Source: Papaver somniferum
Taxonomy: Eukaryota; Streptophyta; Magnoliopsida; Ranunculales; Papaveraceae
Reading direction: 5' to 3'
NCBI RefSeq assembly: GCF_003573695.1
Contig: NC_039361.1
Coordinates: 37,316,393-37,380,392 of the forward strand
DNA length: 64,000 nt
Below, one piece after another: positions 1-11,972 of this stretch. A program made the translations under genes and the position numbers. The notes beneath the pieces are model-generated. The model had not been told where the DNA came from. It searched no databases and saw only the letters and a program-made list of their open reading frames with translations. Numbering within the stretch: position 1 is the stretch's first letter; every line of letters starts with the position of its first letter.

Positions 1-722
1 AACAAGCTTGATTGTTGGCGTCAGCCCCTAGAATCTAAGGGCTTCAAAATCAGTAGAACAAAGACAGAGTATTTAAAGTGCGATTTTGCCGAAACCGAAA
101 CGGATTATGGTGAACTGTTTCTTGACAGACAGATCGTTCTAAGGAAAGAATCTTTCCGATATCTGGGATCTATGATACAGAGTAAAGGGAAATAGGCGAG
201 AACCTTCGACACAGAATCCAGGAAGGATGGGAAAAATGGAGACTAGCGATGGGTGTTCTGTGTAATCGTAAGGTACCAGCAAAACTAAAGGGAAAGTTTT
301 CAAAATCAGCAATCCGACCAGCAATGTTGTGTGGGGTGGAATGTTGGGCAACTAAAAAACCCCACATCAGAGCTCTCGAAACGACATAAATGAGGATGTT
401 AAGATGGGAACAAGGCGCAATAAAATTAGAAATAACTTTATCCGGGATAAAATTGGGGTAGGATCAATGAAGGATTACTCGCACAACACCGGTTACGTTG
501 GTTCGGGCACCTGCAACGTAGACCACCTGATGCTCCGTTCCTCCTAGGACGCATCAAACGTCCAGAAGGTAGAATGAAGCGGGTAGGACGGCCGAAACTG
601 ACTTGGGATGAACTGATTAAATGGGACCTAAGCGGCCGAGGCTTGGGGAGAGAACTGGTGCTGGACAGATCCGCGTGGAAAGCAGCGATCCACGTGAAAG
701 AGGTATGTACACGAGGTACGTG
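1..722 (+). pseudogene. RTE-clade LINE reverse transcriptase, C-terminal fragment
   Basis: Frame 1 from the window edge reads the late reverse transcriptase region of a plant RTE-type non-LTR retrotransposon (WRQPLESKGFKISRTKTEYL, then SFRYLGSMI). It meets a TAG at about 193-195. Further on, a second frame gives the conserved RTE tail: RRPPDAP, GRPKLTW, DRSAWKAAIHV (about 490-710). The two parts are separated by stops and at least one frameshift. The element begins before the window. The protein would copy element RNA into DNA at the target site, but this copy cannot. Family assignment rests on the tail motifs as remembered from plant RTE elements. Confidence 0.75.
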
Positions 723-1186
723 ACTTGCCCATTCTTTTTGATTTTGTCCTTGAATCTCTTCTGTTTTTACCTTAGACTGTATGCATCGTGAACCTGTAAA
801 CCACCATAGCAGATGTGAAGGGGGACTACCCCTGTGGCTATGCAGCTCGCAGGATCGTGAAGGGGGAACCACCCTCGTAGCCCTGCAGCTGGGACATGGT
901 ATATGTGGACACATCACCTAAATGGTCGCGAACGCGTAATTCCATGAAAGTGACTGAACGCTGCACCCTCTATCCCAAAAATAACTAGACACAGAATGTG
1001 TCAAGGATTACTCTTGCCTCTGGGTAAGTTGCACCTAGGCCGGCCGGCGTAAAACCTTTTTGGCCGCACAACCATGGGACTAGTCGTCATGCGGTAGTAA
1101 AAGCTAGAATATTTCCCTCCTCTAGTCCCTACTCGACCCGGTACTTGCTACTGGATAAGAGTTTTGGTTTTGTTTTGGAAGCAAGT
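723..1186. other. No gene seen; probable LINE 3' region and spacer
   Basis: This stretch follows the RTE coding tail. It holds a GC-rich near-repeat (two 'gtgaaggggg' segments near 817 and 858), which may be the 3' untranslated part of the same LINE. No open frame here resembles a known protein. Confidence 0.4.
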
Positions 1187-1421
1187 TGATCCATATGCTC
1201 TTGTATGGAAAAGCAAGTTGCTTCAATATCTTCTTGACCAGTCATAAAGATATCACCAGGAGGGTAATTGATATGAATGGACATGGCCTGCTGCACGGCA
1301 CCTTCTACATAGTCTTCGCAAAGAAACTTACTATAAAATATATCAACGTCAAACGTCCTCCCCTCGATTTCGAAGAGTGGAGCACCTCCAACGACATAGT
1401 CTTTCATGTGCTTCATCCATG
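1187..1421 (-). pseudogene. PRP16 helicase gene fragment (exon 11 part, internally deleted)
   Basis: The minus strand is nearly identical to part of the large last exon of the PRP16 gene at 54-60 kb (about 55830-56035 and 56150-56175). It encodes [18 protein letters not shown], the CEDYVEGAV region and a damaged FMTGQE motif IV. About 110 bp are missing in the middle, so the '[10 protein letters not shown]' side, which is DEAH-box flank, joins directly to GGAPLFE. It has no start, no ATP-binding motif and no continuation on either side. It is a dispersed gene fragment, not a gene. Confidence 0.85.
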
Positions 1422-1934
1422 AACTAAGTGTATTATTCAGTTAAACTAAGTGTATTATTCCGTTACCTAACCATTTTATCTCGGTCTACCCGAGTAAACA
1501 CAGAAACAACCTCCATTAGGATTGCTATTCCGATCTTTTTTCTCTCTTTGTTTTTGGTATCCTGGTGATTTCTTTTCTAAATACCTAGTATTCTAAGGGA
1601 AATTCCTATGGGAATGAACAAACCAATCTTTGTGTTCATCCAGGTGGATGGCCAAACTGGCTTTTCCACTATGGTAAAGCACTCGACATGTGGTAATTAA
1701 GCGCGCTACCGCAGGAAAAACTCTAGCATACGTAGCTAAAGCGCTGGCGCTCAAAGCTTCAATGGGGCACTTGAGAGCAGCGCGCTCGCGTTTGTAACAA
1801 AAACTCCAACGGGTATTTTTTTTTTTAAATTCAAAATTCATTTTTACTTCTATAAGTTACCGTCGATTCCAAACAATTCACTCACACCATAATTCACCTA
1901 TCTTGAATTTTCTCTTTCTAAAATCTATTCCTCA
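1422..1934. other. No gene seen
   Basis: The only structure noticed is a short direct repeat of 'aactaagtgtattatt' at about 1424 and 1444, directly after the PRP16 fragment. The remainder is unremarkable and has no convincing coding frame. Confidence 0.4.
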
Positions 1935-2159
1935 ATGGGTGAAAAGGCGATCACACTTTTTTGTGATGCAAAACTTGAAGCTGATGTTTCTAAGTTATGC
2001 AGGAGTTTTAAAAAGATTGAAAATTGTAAGAGGGAAGTGCAAGTTTTTCAAGTTGCTCCAAGAAAATGTTCCGCTAAAAGACAAAGAAGAGCTCCAGTTT
2101 TGAAAGTTAACAATAACAAAAATCAAAAACAAAGGAGAAACTGTCAAAGAGCGTGTTGA
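1935..2159 (+). CDS. Small hypothetical ORF, 74 aa
   Basis: The reading frame starts at ATG (MGEKAITLFCDAKLEADVS) after a pyrimidine-rich leader and ends at TGA. The product is Lys/Arg/Cys-rich in its second half. I do not recognise it. There is no signal peptide or membrane segment and no repeated structure. Its neighbourhood is transposon debris, so it may be a chance frame or a piece of a mobile gene. Confidence 0.2.
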   Translation: MGEKAITLFCDAKLEADVSKLCRSFKKIENCKREVQVFQVAPRKCSAKRQRRAPVLKVNNNKNQKQRRNCQRAC

Positions 2160-2345
2160 AAAGAAGATATGTCGAATGAATATAAATAGGAGGCCAAAAC
2201 TTGTACCGATTTTCATTGAAGTTGTTTAGTACGTTTATTTCCTAAGTTTATATCTTGCAAAAGAATTGGCATCAATGAATGAAAATAGATTTCCACTTAA
2301 GATTAAGCGAAATTTATTACAATTTAATTAAGCCTGCAAATAACA

Positions 2346-3070
2346 TCAAACTACATCAAATCCAGCGAAATTCTCTTTGTAGAGTTCATAACATTCAAAT
2401 TGCTTAGACTCTCTTCCGCTTTCTTCAGTAAACTTGGTCTGAGCTATGGTTTTCTGTAAAACAAATAAACAACAAGTTCAGATATTTTTATAATACAGTT
2501 GATTCCACGAGGATATTATTTGCAAAATTTTGATTAGTGTGCCAGCTGTATCAAAATCATCTCAAAAATTCACTGTTTCCTGATAACTTTTTGATCTTTT
2601 CCTCTAGCTCCCGAAGCTTAGCCTCCGTAGTGTCACTTGATATCCTACATTGATCGGGTGCATCCTCTTCTGTTGACGATCTCTCAGGAGGACCATAACC
2701 TCCCCTTATCGGGTTGGGATTTGGGGTCGTCCCTATAGGTGGTGGTATCAGAGCTTGTCCTGGTCGGGTTTGGTTACTAGATGCGCCTCGGCTAGAAGAT
2801 CCACGAGACCTTGACCTGTGATTCCGCAGCTGGTAGTTTTCATACTCAAGTGTCGCGTTCCTCCTATGTAATTCCCTTAGGTTTTCTTCCTACCTTCTTT
2901 GGTTCTCTAAGATGGCCAGTAATGTGGGTCAGTGCTCTCATGACTAGAATGACCATTTGGGTGGTTCACATGGGCGAATGGTGTCGCTGGTGCAGGCGGT
3001 AGAGATACCGTCGTGGGAACCATCGGGAGTGTAACCATTGGGCGATTATGAGTGTAACCGGTAAACACTC
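2346..3070 (-). pseudogene. Gag-like gene fragment, probably retrotransposon N-terminal region
   Basis: On the minus strand, about 2880-2575 reads a coherent protein: an ENLRELHRRNATLEYENYQL coiled-coil-like stretch, then a low-complexity Ser/Arg and Pro-rich part (SRSRGSSSRGASS), then a charged helix (EAKLRELEEKIKKL). One in-frame TAG lies upstream of the coiled coil, and a frameshift separates it from a Pro-rich N-terminal part near 2900-3060. A possible last exon (2346-2453) follows an acceptor-like 'tttacag'. The architecture resembles the N-terminal region of some plant Ty3/gypsy gag proteins. I infer that and cannot prove it. Confidence 0.35.
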
Positions 3071-3750
3071 TATGATTGTGTGAAAAGGGCCCAACCCTCG
3101 TTAGGAAAACAGGGGATTCAATTTTTGGGTGTAGTTATGAGAGTGGCTTTCGTGTACTTCATTTACCCGGTCTATCGAGATTTTTTGAACCAACCAGTAC
3201 AGTACAATACCCCAACTATACAACCTACGTCACGCACCAGTAGAAAGAAAGAAAGTGCTAACATACGCTGCTGCATGATGACGGTACCAAGGCACGGACT
3301 GCATGTGATGAATGACTTGCGATGATAACTAATCCATGGTAAAAAGTTTAAAACTCTATTACTGTGTGAAGACGATTTCAGAAGATATTAAAAGCTAGTA
3401 AGAATTGCCAATACAGTACGTCACGCACTGGTTAAAAGAAAGAAGAAAGAGACTGTGATAACATCCGCTGCTGCATGGTGACGGTACGTAGGACTTCCGA
3501 CTGCATGGGATGAATGACTAAGTGGTAGGGTAGGTGGTACGTACTCATCTTTCTTTAAGTTTTCCTAACCTTAAGGAGGAAAAACAATCGAAAAGTTTAC
3601 CTGATTTACATTTTTCAGTAAAATGGTCTTCTTTTTCTTGTACCAACATTCTAACAAACCAAATTTAATCAAAATTAGGGCACCACTTGGTCATATAACA
3701 TCTGCAAAGACATAACAAAAAGAAAAGACTCAAATGGCATCTGGATTGAA
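3063..3750. repeat. Noncoding repeat unit, copy 1
   Basis: The segment begins 'gtaaacactctatgattgtg' and includes a run of blocks: 'cgctgctgcatg' with 'acggtac', then 'taggtggtacgtactc', then 'atttttcagtaaaatgg', then 'atggcatctgg'. The same blocks recur in the same order at 7331-7945 and, broken up, at 7990-8965. A 60-bp stretch just upstream (2516-2578) also recurs at 6779-6840. Copies differ by many substitutions and indels. No coding function is seen. Confidence 0.75.
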
Positions 3751-3979
3751 ATTCATATTACCAACTGGAAATATACAAACTAAGAAAATTAAGTCAGTAA
3801 TCATTAGAAACTTGGGCACTGATATCAACAATACCTTAATTCAGATTGAATCACATGATGAATTTCTTTTGCGAAGCATTAAAAACAGAATGGTATGCGG
3901 CAATACTCCCTTTATAACCCCATCACCAAAGCTTCAATACCTCTACTTGCACGTTACCTTGACGGTCTTATTTGTTTAG
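3734..3979 (+). other. Short ORF (81 aa) at the edge of the repeat unit, unlikely gene
   Basis: An ATG-started frame (MASGLKFILPTGNIQTKK) lies in the repeat unit. The equivalent sequence in the copy at 7932 is frameshifted and interrupted within about 20 codons. That lack of frame conservation argues against a protein. Confidence 0.15.
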
Positions 3980-4067
3980 GATATGACTCGATCATTTCAA
4001 AATATTCTCTCGTAGAGCCAGGGATATACGTGCAACAATAATATTTATAGTATAAGTATTAATATAA

Positions 4068-6698
4068 CACAAAATTGGTCAAAAAGACCAATTGCAACAA
4101 ATTCTGGGTGAAATATATTCTTAGGTAAAGATACTGTTCATATAGCCAAAAAACAGAAAAATACTGTTCATTAAGCCAAAATGGATATTTGACTCAGAAT
4201 TTTTTTTATTTATTAACCTGAAGAGACAAATATGTCCCTATCTTCTTCAAATAGCTACTGGACTGAAGAAGAACAAAGTAATCAAATAAAAACAGAGTAT
4301 TTCATTGCAGATCAAATAAAAACAGAGTAAAAAAAACAGAGTACTTAATTGCTCTGTTTTACGAATTAAAACAGAGCAAAAAAACAGAGTGCGTGAAACA
4401 GAGCAAAACAGAGTGCGTGAAACAGAGCAAAAAACAGAGTGCGTGAAACAGTGCAAAAAACAGAGTGCGTGAAACATTGCAGATCCTTCATCTCTGCCTC
4501 ATGCCAACCACAATTGCCATCACCTGCACATCTGTAATGTCATCTCCTGCATCATTCCATTGCAATAACAACCAGTCCACCTGACACTTCACTAGAACCA
4601 GTTTCTCCATCATCAAAACAACACCACCACTAGCCATTAACTACATTAATGCCACCAGATCCAACAACTGCAGCTGCAACTAATAGCAGTACCTGCATCA
4701 TTCAAATAAACAATGTTAGACAAATACAATAACAACAATTGCTTAATTTTGCAAGTGCAACTGAAATTTCTGTTCTAACTCACAATAAGAGATGGCCTGT
4801 ATAGTATTCATTTCTAACATAAGTGAAACACTCTTTAGCAGAGTTTGCATTTCTTTCATTAATCCAAACAAAGAATACTCCTTTAAATACAATCTATATT
4901 AATCTCACAATTGTCAATTCCTCCTCATTCATCAACTAGCATAATTGTTTTCGGCACGTCATTCTTAATATCAGCACAAGACGTAATCAGATACATTAAG
5001 CAATAAATACATCACGCACCTGGTTATATCCAGCGGTGCGACTATTATTCCAACTTTAGTTTCAGTAATCAACACAGGATGTACCTGTGTACGTCAAGAA
5101 ATAGTACAGGATGGCATGTACTTTCCCATATATCTGTTCTTTTTCTTCGCATAAGTTGAGACTATACTTTTTAAAATAAGAAAATTAGTAAGGCTTATGT
5201 AATTGTCAAAAGAGATTATACTGTTACTGCATTATCAGTGAAACAAAATTTAACACATTGCAAAATCCAACACATTGCAAAACATAATGAAACTGGTTTC
5301 ATCCTAGCCTAAATATCAGTGAAACCAAATTTAACCAAATTTAAAACATGATGTAACTGGTTTCATCCTAGTTTAAACAAGGGTGAAAACAAATTCAAAA
5401 AATTTTAAAATATGATGAAACTGGTTTCATCCCTGCCTAAATATCGATGAAACCAAATTTAAAACAGGATGTAACTGGTTTCATCCAAGCCTAGTTTAAA
5501 CATGGGTGAAAACCGGTTAAAAAAATTTTTAAAACATGATGTAACTGGTTTCATCTCAGCCTTAATATGGGTGAAAACAAATACAACCCAATTTAAAACA
5601 TGATGTAACTGGTTTCATCCGAGCCTAATTTAAACATGGGTGAAAACCAATTAAATTTTTTTTAAAACATGATGTAACTGGTTTCATCCAAGTTTAAACA
5701 TGGGTGAAAACAAATACAACACAATTTAAAAACATGATGTAACTGGTTTCATCACAAAATTAATCTGAATAGCTTCAAATGGACATTTCTATTCCAACAT
5801 CAAAACAAACAAAACACACCCCAATTAGACAACTGAATAAGAAAGGAAGAAACAAAACAAAAAAAGGGCAAAAAAGGTGGTACCTTGACACAGATACCAC
5901 CAATACACAGCTCTTCAGAGATGTAAGCAATCTTTCCATCTACAGTAACCTCAATACACAGTTTCTCTGTTGAAAACCCAAGTTAGGAAATTGAAAACCA
6001 AAACCCTAAATTACAAAGATTTAATAATTCAGAATAAGCCCCAAATCCGATTGAAAACAAAGAGTTGTTCAATTAGGGTTAGCAGAAGATGGAGAAACCG
6101 ATTTCTGATAGTGTTGATTTTCACTGTAGATGGTGAGAGACGTTGATGGTGGGTATGAGAAGATACAGAAACCAATTTGAGAAGACCCCAAATTCTTATT
6201 TTTGGTAGTGAGAGACGTTGATTGTGGATGGTTATGGAAATGGTGGAGAATGGGATCGAGAAATTGATCAGTTCTGGTAATAAAATCATGAAAAACAATC
6301 AGGATCGAGAAACTTACCAGTGAAATTGATGGAAGAAATCAATGGATTCGGTGGAGAGCAGTTGAAGAAGGGTTTTGGAGATAATTGATGGTGGTGCTGG
6401 TGGTGGTGATGAAATCTTTTTGAAGAGAGATTTTGATTTTTCCACGGTGGTGATGGCGGAGATGGAGAACGAGATGTTTCTGGTAGAGGGTGGTGGAATT
6501 TTTGAGAAGATGAAGATGAAGGCCTTTTTTAGTTTTTTTGAAGAAAGAAGAAGAGCGTGTCGAGGTATAGGTGGACGTGGCAGGGTAGTTATTTCCATTT
6601 CACACAAAAGATTCTTTTGGACATTTGACCCAGACTGAAAGCTTACAAGTCCATATGGCTCAGGAAACACACAATTTTGGCTATATAGCCCATTTTCT
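4068..6698. mobile_element. Non-autonomous Mutator-like TIR element
   Basis: The element is bounded by a 10-bp direct repeat, ATTAATATAA, at 4058-4067 and 6699-6708. This suits the 9-10 bp target duplication of Mutator-like elements. The two ends, read inward, are similar imperfect inverted repeats of the form AAAAT-GG-C-A-A-AG-CCAA-TTG. The second inward part (…TTTGACTCAGA / TCTGGGTCAAAT) also matches at both ends. Inside are an 'aaacagagtgcgtgaaacagagc' array (about 4305-4480), the palindromic minisatellite at 5280-5755 and no transposase. It therefore depends on an enzyme from elsewhere. Confidence 0.75.
5280..5756. repeat. Minisatellite with palindromic core, 8 units
   Basis: The core GATG(A/T)AACTGGTTTCATC occurs eight times, spaced about 55-70 bp. 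Each core is nearly its own reverse complement (GATGAAAC … GTTTCATC), so each could fold into a short hairpin. Intervening sequence (variants of 'aacatgggtgaaaacaaat') also repeats. It lies inside the Mutator-like element. Confidence 0.85.
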
Positions 6699-6708
6699 AT
6701 TAATATAA

Positions 6709-7330
6709 TAGTTATCATGAAAAATTCATGTCTACCTTTCAAGAATAAAATTTTGTAATATATTTCGTAACATGTAAATATTATTTGCAAAATTTTGATT
6801 AGTGTGTCAGCTGTATTAAAATCATCTCAAAAATTCACTCAATACACAAATATTTAGGGAACATGAAAAACTTGAAATAAGTACGCCGCCACATCACAGC
6901 ACGACACATCATGATTATTTTTAAAAGCACGACACGCTTATTTTTTGACATGCGACGCGCTGCGGCGGCACAACACGATATGAGAAACATTCAGCATGCC
7001 CCTCTTTGTGTGCTGGAGCCGGCACATCCCGACACATTTTACACCTTTAGATTTACTGTATATATGCTTACTCGTTGGCACCTTAACTAATGTTGTATTT
7101 GTGCTTTGGTCCCTGCTATGTTTGCATGCTCTGGATTGACAGTGATGAGCCAACCAGAAACGACATTATTTGTCACCGGGATTCAAAATTTTCTTTTTTG
7201 AATTTTTGTATAAAAGAAGGCACGCACAAGAAAAAGTGGATCTCTAGTGCAGTAAACCATTTTATGTAATTTTATAAAGATAGCACGAAAAGAAAAGAGT
7301 TGAAGTCTAGTACGATGGTAACTCCCTAGT
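6709..7330. other. No gene seen
   Basis: The sequence between the Mutator-like element and the next repeat copy contains the second copy of the 2516-2578 block (6779-6840) and a GC-rich 'cacgacacg' patch near 6890-6970. No convincing coding frame is present. Confidence 0.4.
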
Positions 7331-7945
7331 AAACACTATGATTGTGTGAAATGGGCCCCACCCTCATTAGAAAAACAGGGGATCCGGCATAGTTATTACT
7401 GTGTGGTTTTCGTACAGGTCATTTACATGGTCTATAATGAATTTTTGAACTTTGAATTTGAAATGGGATAATTTCAATAGCTAGTAAAGAATTGCCAGTA
7501 CAGTACAATACATACCCCCACTATACAACACTACGGTCACGCACCGGTTAAAAGAACGAAAAAAAGAAAACGCTAACATATGCTGCTGCATGATGAATGA
7601 CTGACGATGGTAACTATTCCGTGGTAAACACTATTGTGTGAAGACGATTTCAAAATATTTCAAAGGCTAGTAAAGAATTGTCCGCTGCTGCATGATAATG
7701 GTACGTAGGACTGCATGGACTAGGTGTAGGGGAGTAGGTGGTACGTACTCGCCTTTCTTTAAGTTTCTTAACCTTAAAAGAAGAATCTAAAAATGTTTGT
7801 GATTTACATTTTTCAGTATTCTTTTTCTTGTACCAACATTCTAACAAACCAACATTAAGGAAAATAAATAATTAGGGAACCACTTAGTCATGTAATATCT
7901 GCAAAGACATAAGAACAAGAAAAAGATTCAAATGGCATCTGGGAT
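7331..7945. repeat. Noncoding repeat unit, copy 2
   Basis: Same block order as 3063-3750, with several internal deletions. It includes 'gtaaacactatgattgtgtg', the 'gctgctgcatgatgaatgac' block, 'ggtggtacgtactcgcc' and 'aatggcatctggg'. Confidence 0.75.
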
Positions 7946-7989
7946 TGAAATTCATATTACCAACTGGAAAAATACAAAAATAAAATAAA

Positions 7990-8965
7990 AAATTAATAAC
8001 ATTACAGTACGTCACGCACTGGTTAAGAGAAAGAAAGTGCTAATATACGTTGTTGCATGATGACTGTACCTAGGACTGCACGAAATGAATGATTTACGAT
8101 GGTGACTACTCCTCTATTATTGTGCGAAGCAAGGTATTGAAAGCGTGAAGCGGAGGGTGAAGCGTTTTTCATTTTTAGGAAGCGATGCGTATATCGAAGT
8201 GTGAAGCGTTGTTTCATGGTTAATATTTGAAGCGAATGTAAATTAGTCGTAACTAGTAATTATAAATTTATTAGGAAGATAATATCTATATATATTTTAT
8301 ATAAGTCTAATTATTATCAAAAACAAAGCGTGCGCACACCAATTCAACCTTCTCCAGGCGAGTGGGAGGTGGGGTGTTTGATTTCCCCTTAAAAAACTCA
8401 TATTTTTATTTTAAAAGCTTTATAACTTAAGCGGGAAAGGAGTTGACTAAGTCAAAAAGCGCACTTCACATAACTGCTTCGGAACGAAATGCTGAAATTT
8501 GAAGCGAAGCGTATGCTCCGAAACGTGAAGCGTACGCTTCATGAAAGATGCGCTTCACATGACCGTTTCAGAGCGAAATGCTGAAATTTGAAACGAAGCG
8601 TACGCTTTTAAAAACCACATGGTGTGAAGAGGCTGAACTCTGAAGACGATTTCAAAAGATTTCAAAAGCTAGTAAAGAATTGCCAGTACAGTGATTAAAA
8701 GATAGAAAGAGAGAGGGAGACAGTGCTAACATCCGCTGCTGCATGGTGACGGTACGTAGGACTGCATGGGTTGAATGACTAGGTGTAGGGTAGGTGGTAT
8801 GTACTCATCTTAATTTCTTTAAGTTTCTTAACCTTGAAGAGGAAAAACAATCAAAAAGTTACTCTGATTTACATTTTTCAGTAAAATGGTGATCTTTTTT
8901 CTCTTGTACCAACATTCTAACAAACCAAAATTAATCAAACCAAAAAAGAATTAGGGCACCACTTG
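7990..8965. repeat. Noncoding repeat unit, copy 3, split by a gaagcg-rich insert
   Basis: The 'cgtcacgcactggtt' block starts near 8008. The copy is interrupted at about 8125-8635 and resumes with 'gaagacgatttcaaaagatt' (about 8641) through 'ttagggcaccacttggtcag' (about 8950). Together with the copies at 3063 and 7331 this shows repeated local duplication of one noncoding segment. Confidence 0.65.
8125..8635. repeat. gaagcg/cgcttc-rich repeat insert
   Basis: The hexamer gaagcg and its complement cgcttc recur throughout, including palindromes such as 'gaagcgtacgcttc'. A roughly 95-bp direct duplication covers 'cgaaatgctgaaatttgaag' (about 8485 and 8574). It splits noncoding repeat copy 3, so it looks like a small insertion. 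Its family is not recognised. Confidence 0.6.
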
Positions 8966-10560
8966 GTCAGATTGTCTACTGGATTTATCTAAGGTGTCAG
9001 CCAACATGTTCTTTGTTCTATTAACATATTTATGTACGAAGGTAGGAGATTTGCAAGCATGCCTACGTTCTCAATGATTTCCTCATAGCATATCACTCAC
9101 TAGCATCCTAAGCACTGCAACGACTCAAAGTGATTACTTGGATAAATTACACCACTCATATATGTCAAGTGCAACACATTTAATGAATAATGCTCAAGAA
9201 AGGTGGCATGTTATCAGATAGCAAAACAAAATAATTGCAGTCTATATGTCTGCTTGTGCCTACTTACGCGTCGACATTCCTTCCCATTGCTGTTACTTCT
9301 GCTAAATAACTCCTGCATTCACAGGATTTCTGTTGACGAATATAGTAGATCAGAAGAGCAAATGGCACGACATCATAAGCCTAAGCATCAGCTATCTCCC
9401 CACTATTTATGTGCAGTTCTATTTACTCCATTCGATAGTTTATATAAGACCCAGGATAGGGAAGTTCAATTAAAATAGTGTGTCATGAGGTCTCACATCA
9501 AACCCATAACACTAGACTGTTTAGATTACAGAAAGAAATTTTACTCACCCGTATCATGTTACATAATGTGGGTGAACTCAACAACTAAGCAACAAAAAAT
9601 GTCTAAATCCTCACTCTGTCCGGCAACATAATGTGACGTACAAATAGAGTGAGACGTATCTTACTTCAACCGCAGAGAAACAGACCCAAGACTTAAAAAC
9701 TGAACTCAAAGGTCAATCGAAACTGTATACAGTATCATAGTGAGAGTTTCTTTTTCTTTCTAAGCAGCATCACCCCGTTTGCATACCGTGAAAATACTTC
9801 TGCCAACTAGTATCAAAAATCTAGATGGTTTCAGATGACCTCAGCAAGTACACTTTAGGGATTAAAAATTTTACCTATGGAGTTTTGGATAAAAACGGAT
9901 ACGGGCGCATCGAGATATGCAGATCTAAAGCAGACTCATGCATATATCAGTCATTAGAATTCCTGTGGGATTCAAATGTTACTGAACCTGTGACACTGAA
10001 TCTAGATGATACAGATGGTCGAAGTCTTGCTATCTGATAGTAAACTGTATACAGTATCATAGTAAACTGTTTAGTCATCAGATTTTAATCGAAACTGTAT
10101 ACAGTATCATAGTTGAGGGTTTCTTTCTCTTTCTAAGCTGCATATCCACTCTCATCACAACTGCGAACACTATTAAAAATTGGACACCTTTTTATCTCTC
10201 TAGATAATCTCCCCCTTCTCATACCATGACAAGGTTCTGCCTAAAAGCTAGTGTTCACAGTTCTTATGAAATTCACTGACTAACTAAGACAGGATTTACT
10301 ATTATTTCCTACCTGGAGCAACATATTTTCTCAATGAACGAATTCAGCAAATTAAAGTCACATGCTAAATCTTAAGATGGCAGCCTTATATGATATATGA
10401 TTAAGCAGAGAAGTAAGAACCAAATAGATGACAGGGAGCTAGGACCACCAGGATAGGTCTCCATTTCCTTAGTTTTTAAACACGACACAAGCTTACCAAT
10501 GTAAGCATCACATTCTCCATCAAGATTTACTATAACTTGTAAATAGCTAGCAAATTGTGC
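8966..10560. other. No gene recognised
   Basis: The region lies downstream of the F-box pseudogene on its strand. Two short plus-strand ORFs (9203-9478 and 9825-10037) have no recognisable domain. The phrase 'aactgtatacagtatcatag' occurs at about 9720, 10047 and 10093, a small dispersed repeat. Confidence 0.35.
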
Positions 10561-10800
10561 AATTAACATAGTAACATAGCTTGTAACAGGCTACAAGAGT
10601 AATGCATAGATATTATAACATCATTACTAAACAAGAGTAGTTCATAGATATTCATAGCATAATAAAATGAGAAAACAAGATTTCAACTAAGCAAGAGCAG
10701 TTCGTAGATATTCATAGCATAATAACAAGATAAAAAGTAATCTCAGAAATGATTAAAATCTCAATGAAGGGTATCAGTTTATACTTACCTAGAGATATCT
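10561..10800 (-). repeat. F-box locus 3' flank, copy A
   Basis: The sequence 'cttgtaacaggctacaagag' to 'atgaagggtatcagttta' is repeated at 29432-29635 and, split by insertions, at 12238-12290 plus 24698-24890. Read on the minus strand it follows a donor-like 'CTAG|gtaagt' near 10790, so the F-box transcript probably had an intron in or near its 3' end. The three copies define three copies of one locus. Confidence 0.7.
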
Positions 10801-10824
10801 TACTCCGAATTGATGCTTGTAAGG

Positions 10825-11972
10825 CTAAGCACTGCTATCTATCACCTCACTTGAACTTGCTCTTTCATTGGATTGCATTGTTTTTGCATCTTTTTCTCCT
10901 AATACTCTTAATGAAACTAAGGTGTTCTTGTGACGGATTACTTCATAAAATTTCTTGCCAAAATCGATATAAGTTGAATAAGCTTCTGACTTGAAAATAT
11001 AAATTTCGCTCCGACAGCTACCCCCATGCAGCAGAAACCTACGACTCCTCGTGTACCCAAATGGCCAGAATATTCCATTGCCCGAAGAATCAAACCTAAT
11101 CTCTTTACTCCAACAGCTCAAGTTTTTGTTCTCCTCCATTAACCATATTTCACCACCAGGATTATCACTATAAGTAACACTTAGAAAATCACCTAAAACC
11201 CCAAGTATAGCATAACAGTTTCCCATAGGAGGTGGTAGTGGAAGCTCACTAAACTTCTCATCAGCCAAATGGAAAGCAAGAATGTTATTTTTGTCATCGT
11301 TCACCCAATGAAGAGCTTCATTTGCAAACACACCCATCTCACGTCCCTGAAGATCCATACCTTTCCACTCCATCTCTCCCAAATTTCTCCATCCATTGCT
11401 GCTGCCAAGAGTGTATACTTGAAAAATTGCAAAATTTGGTTTGTCCGGGTGAAGACAGATTCTAAAAACCTTGTACTCCTTGGTTGAATGGCTGTAACCA
11501 AATTCACTCTTGTAATATCCTTCAAAACGTGGAAGGGGTAATATATTCTCTCGTGATTGGATTACAGATATAAGAAGGTCCACGTTCAAAAGATTTCTCT
11601 AAGCAAATTAAACCACTACAAGACCCGACAAAAGAATAACAATCAGGGCCAACATCTAATGAAGGGTTCAAATCCACCATTGATTTTCTACTAAACTGTG
11701 TCTCATGACTCTCATGACAATTCTCATCATATTGGGCATAATAAAATTTATTCACCACCTTACCAGCAAAACCAACTAACTCACGACTCGAGAAAATAAA
11801 GCCTAGCTTACCTGAATCATCAGCAGAATCAAAGTGATGGATGAAGAATAAGATCTCTCCACGATTTACATACCTGCTTGCACTCTTGAATTGATTCAGC
11901 TGGTACCCTAACCAGTATGTCTTGTATTATCTCATCCGGTAGAGGTAGATTGTTAGATCCATCCTTCGTCAT
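10825..11972 (-). pseudogene. F-box protein with F-box-associated domain (frameshifted)
   Basis: F-box proteins present substrates to SCF-type (SKP1-CUL1) ubiquitin ligases. From ATG at 11972 the minus strand encodes a typical N-terminal F-box (LPDEIIQDILVRVPAESI, then CKQVCKSWRDLI). The middle part carries the 'GSCSGLICLE…ICNPITREY' block. The last 254-codon frame carries the F-box-associated domain (FGYSHSTKEYKVFRI, GEIWLMEE, PFGYTRSRRFLLHG). These lie in three frames, with breaks near 11832 and 11525. Such genes usually lack introns and no good splice sites fit the breaks, so I call it a pseudogene. Assembly errors are the alternative. Confidence 0.8.

Noticed and set aside
438..917. 159-aa minus-strand ORF at 438-917
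   Set aside because: It is antisense to the conserved RTE reverse transcriptase tail on the plus strand and has no recognisable domain.
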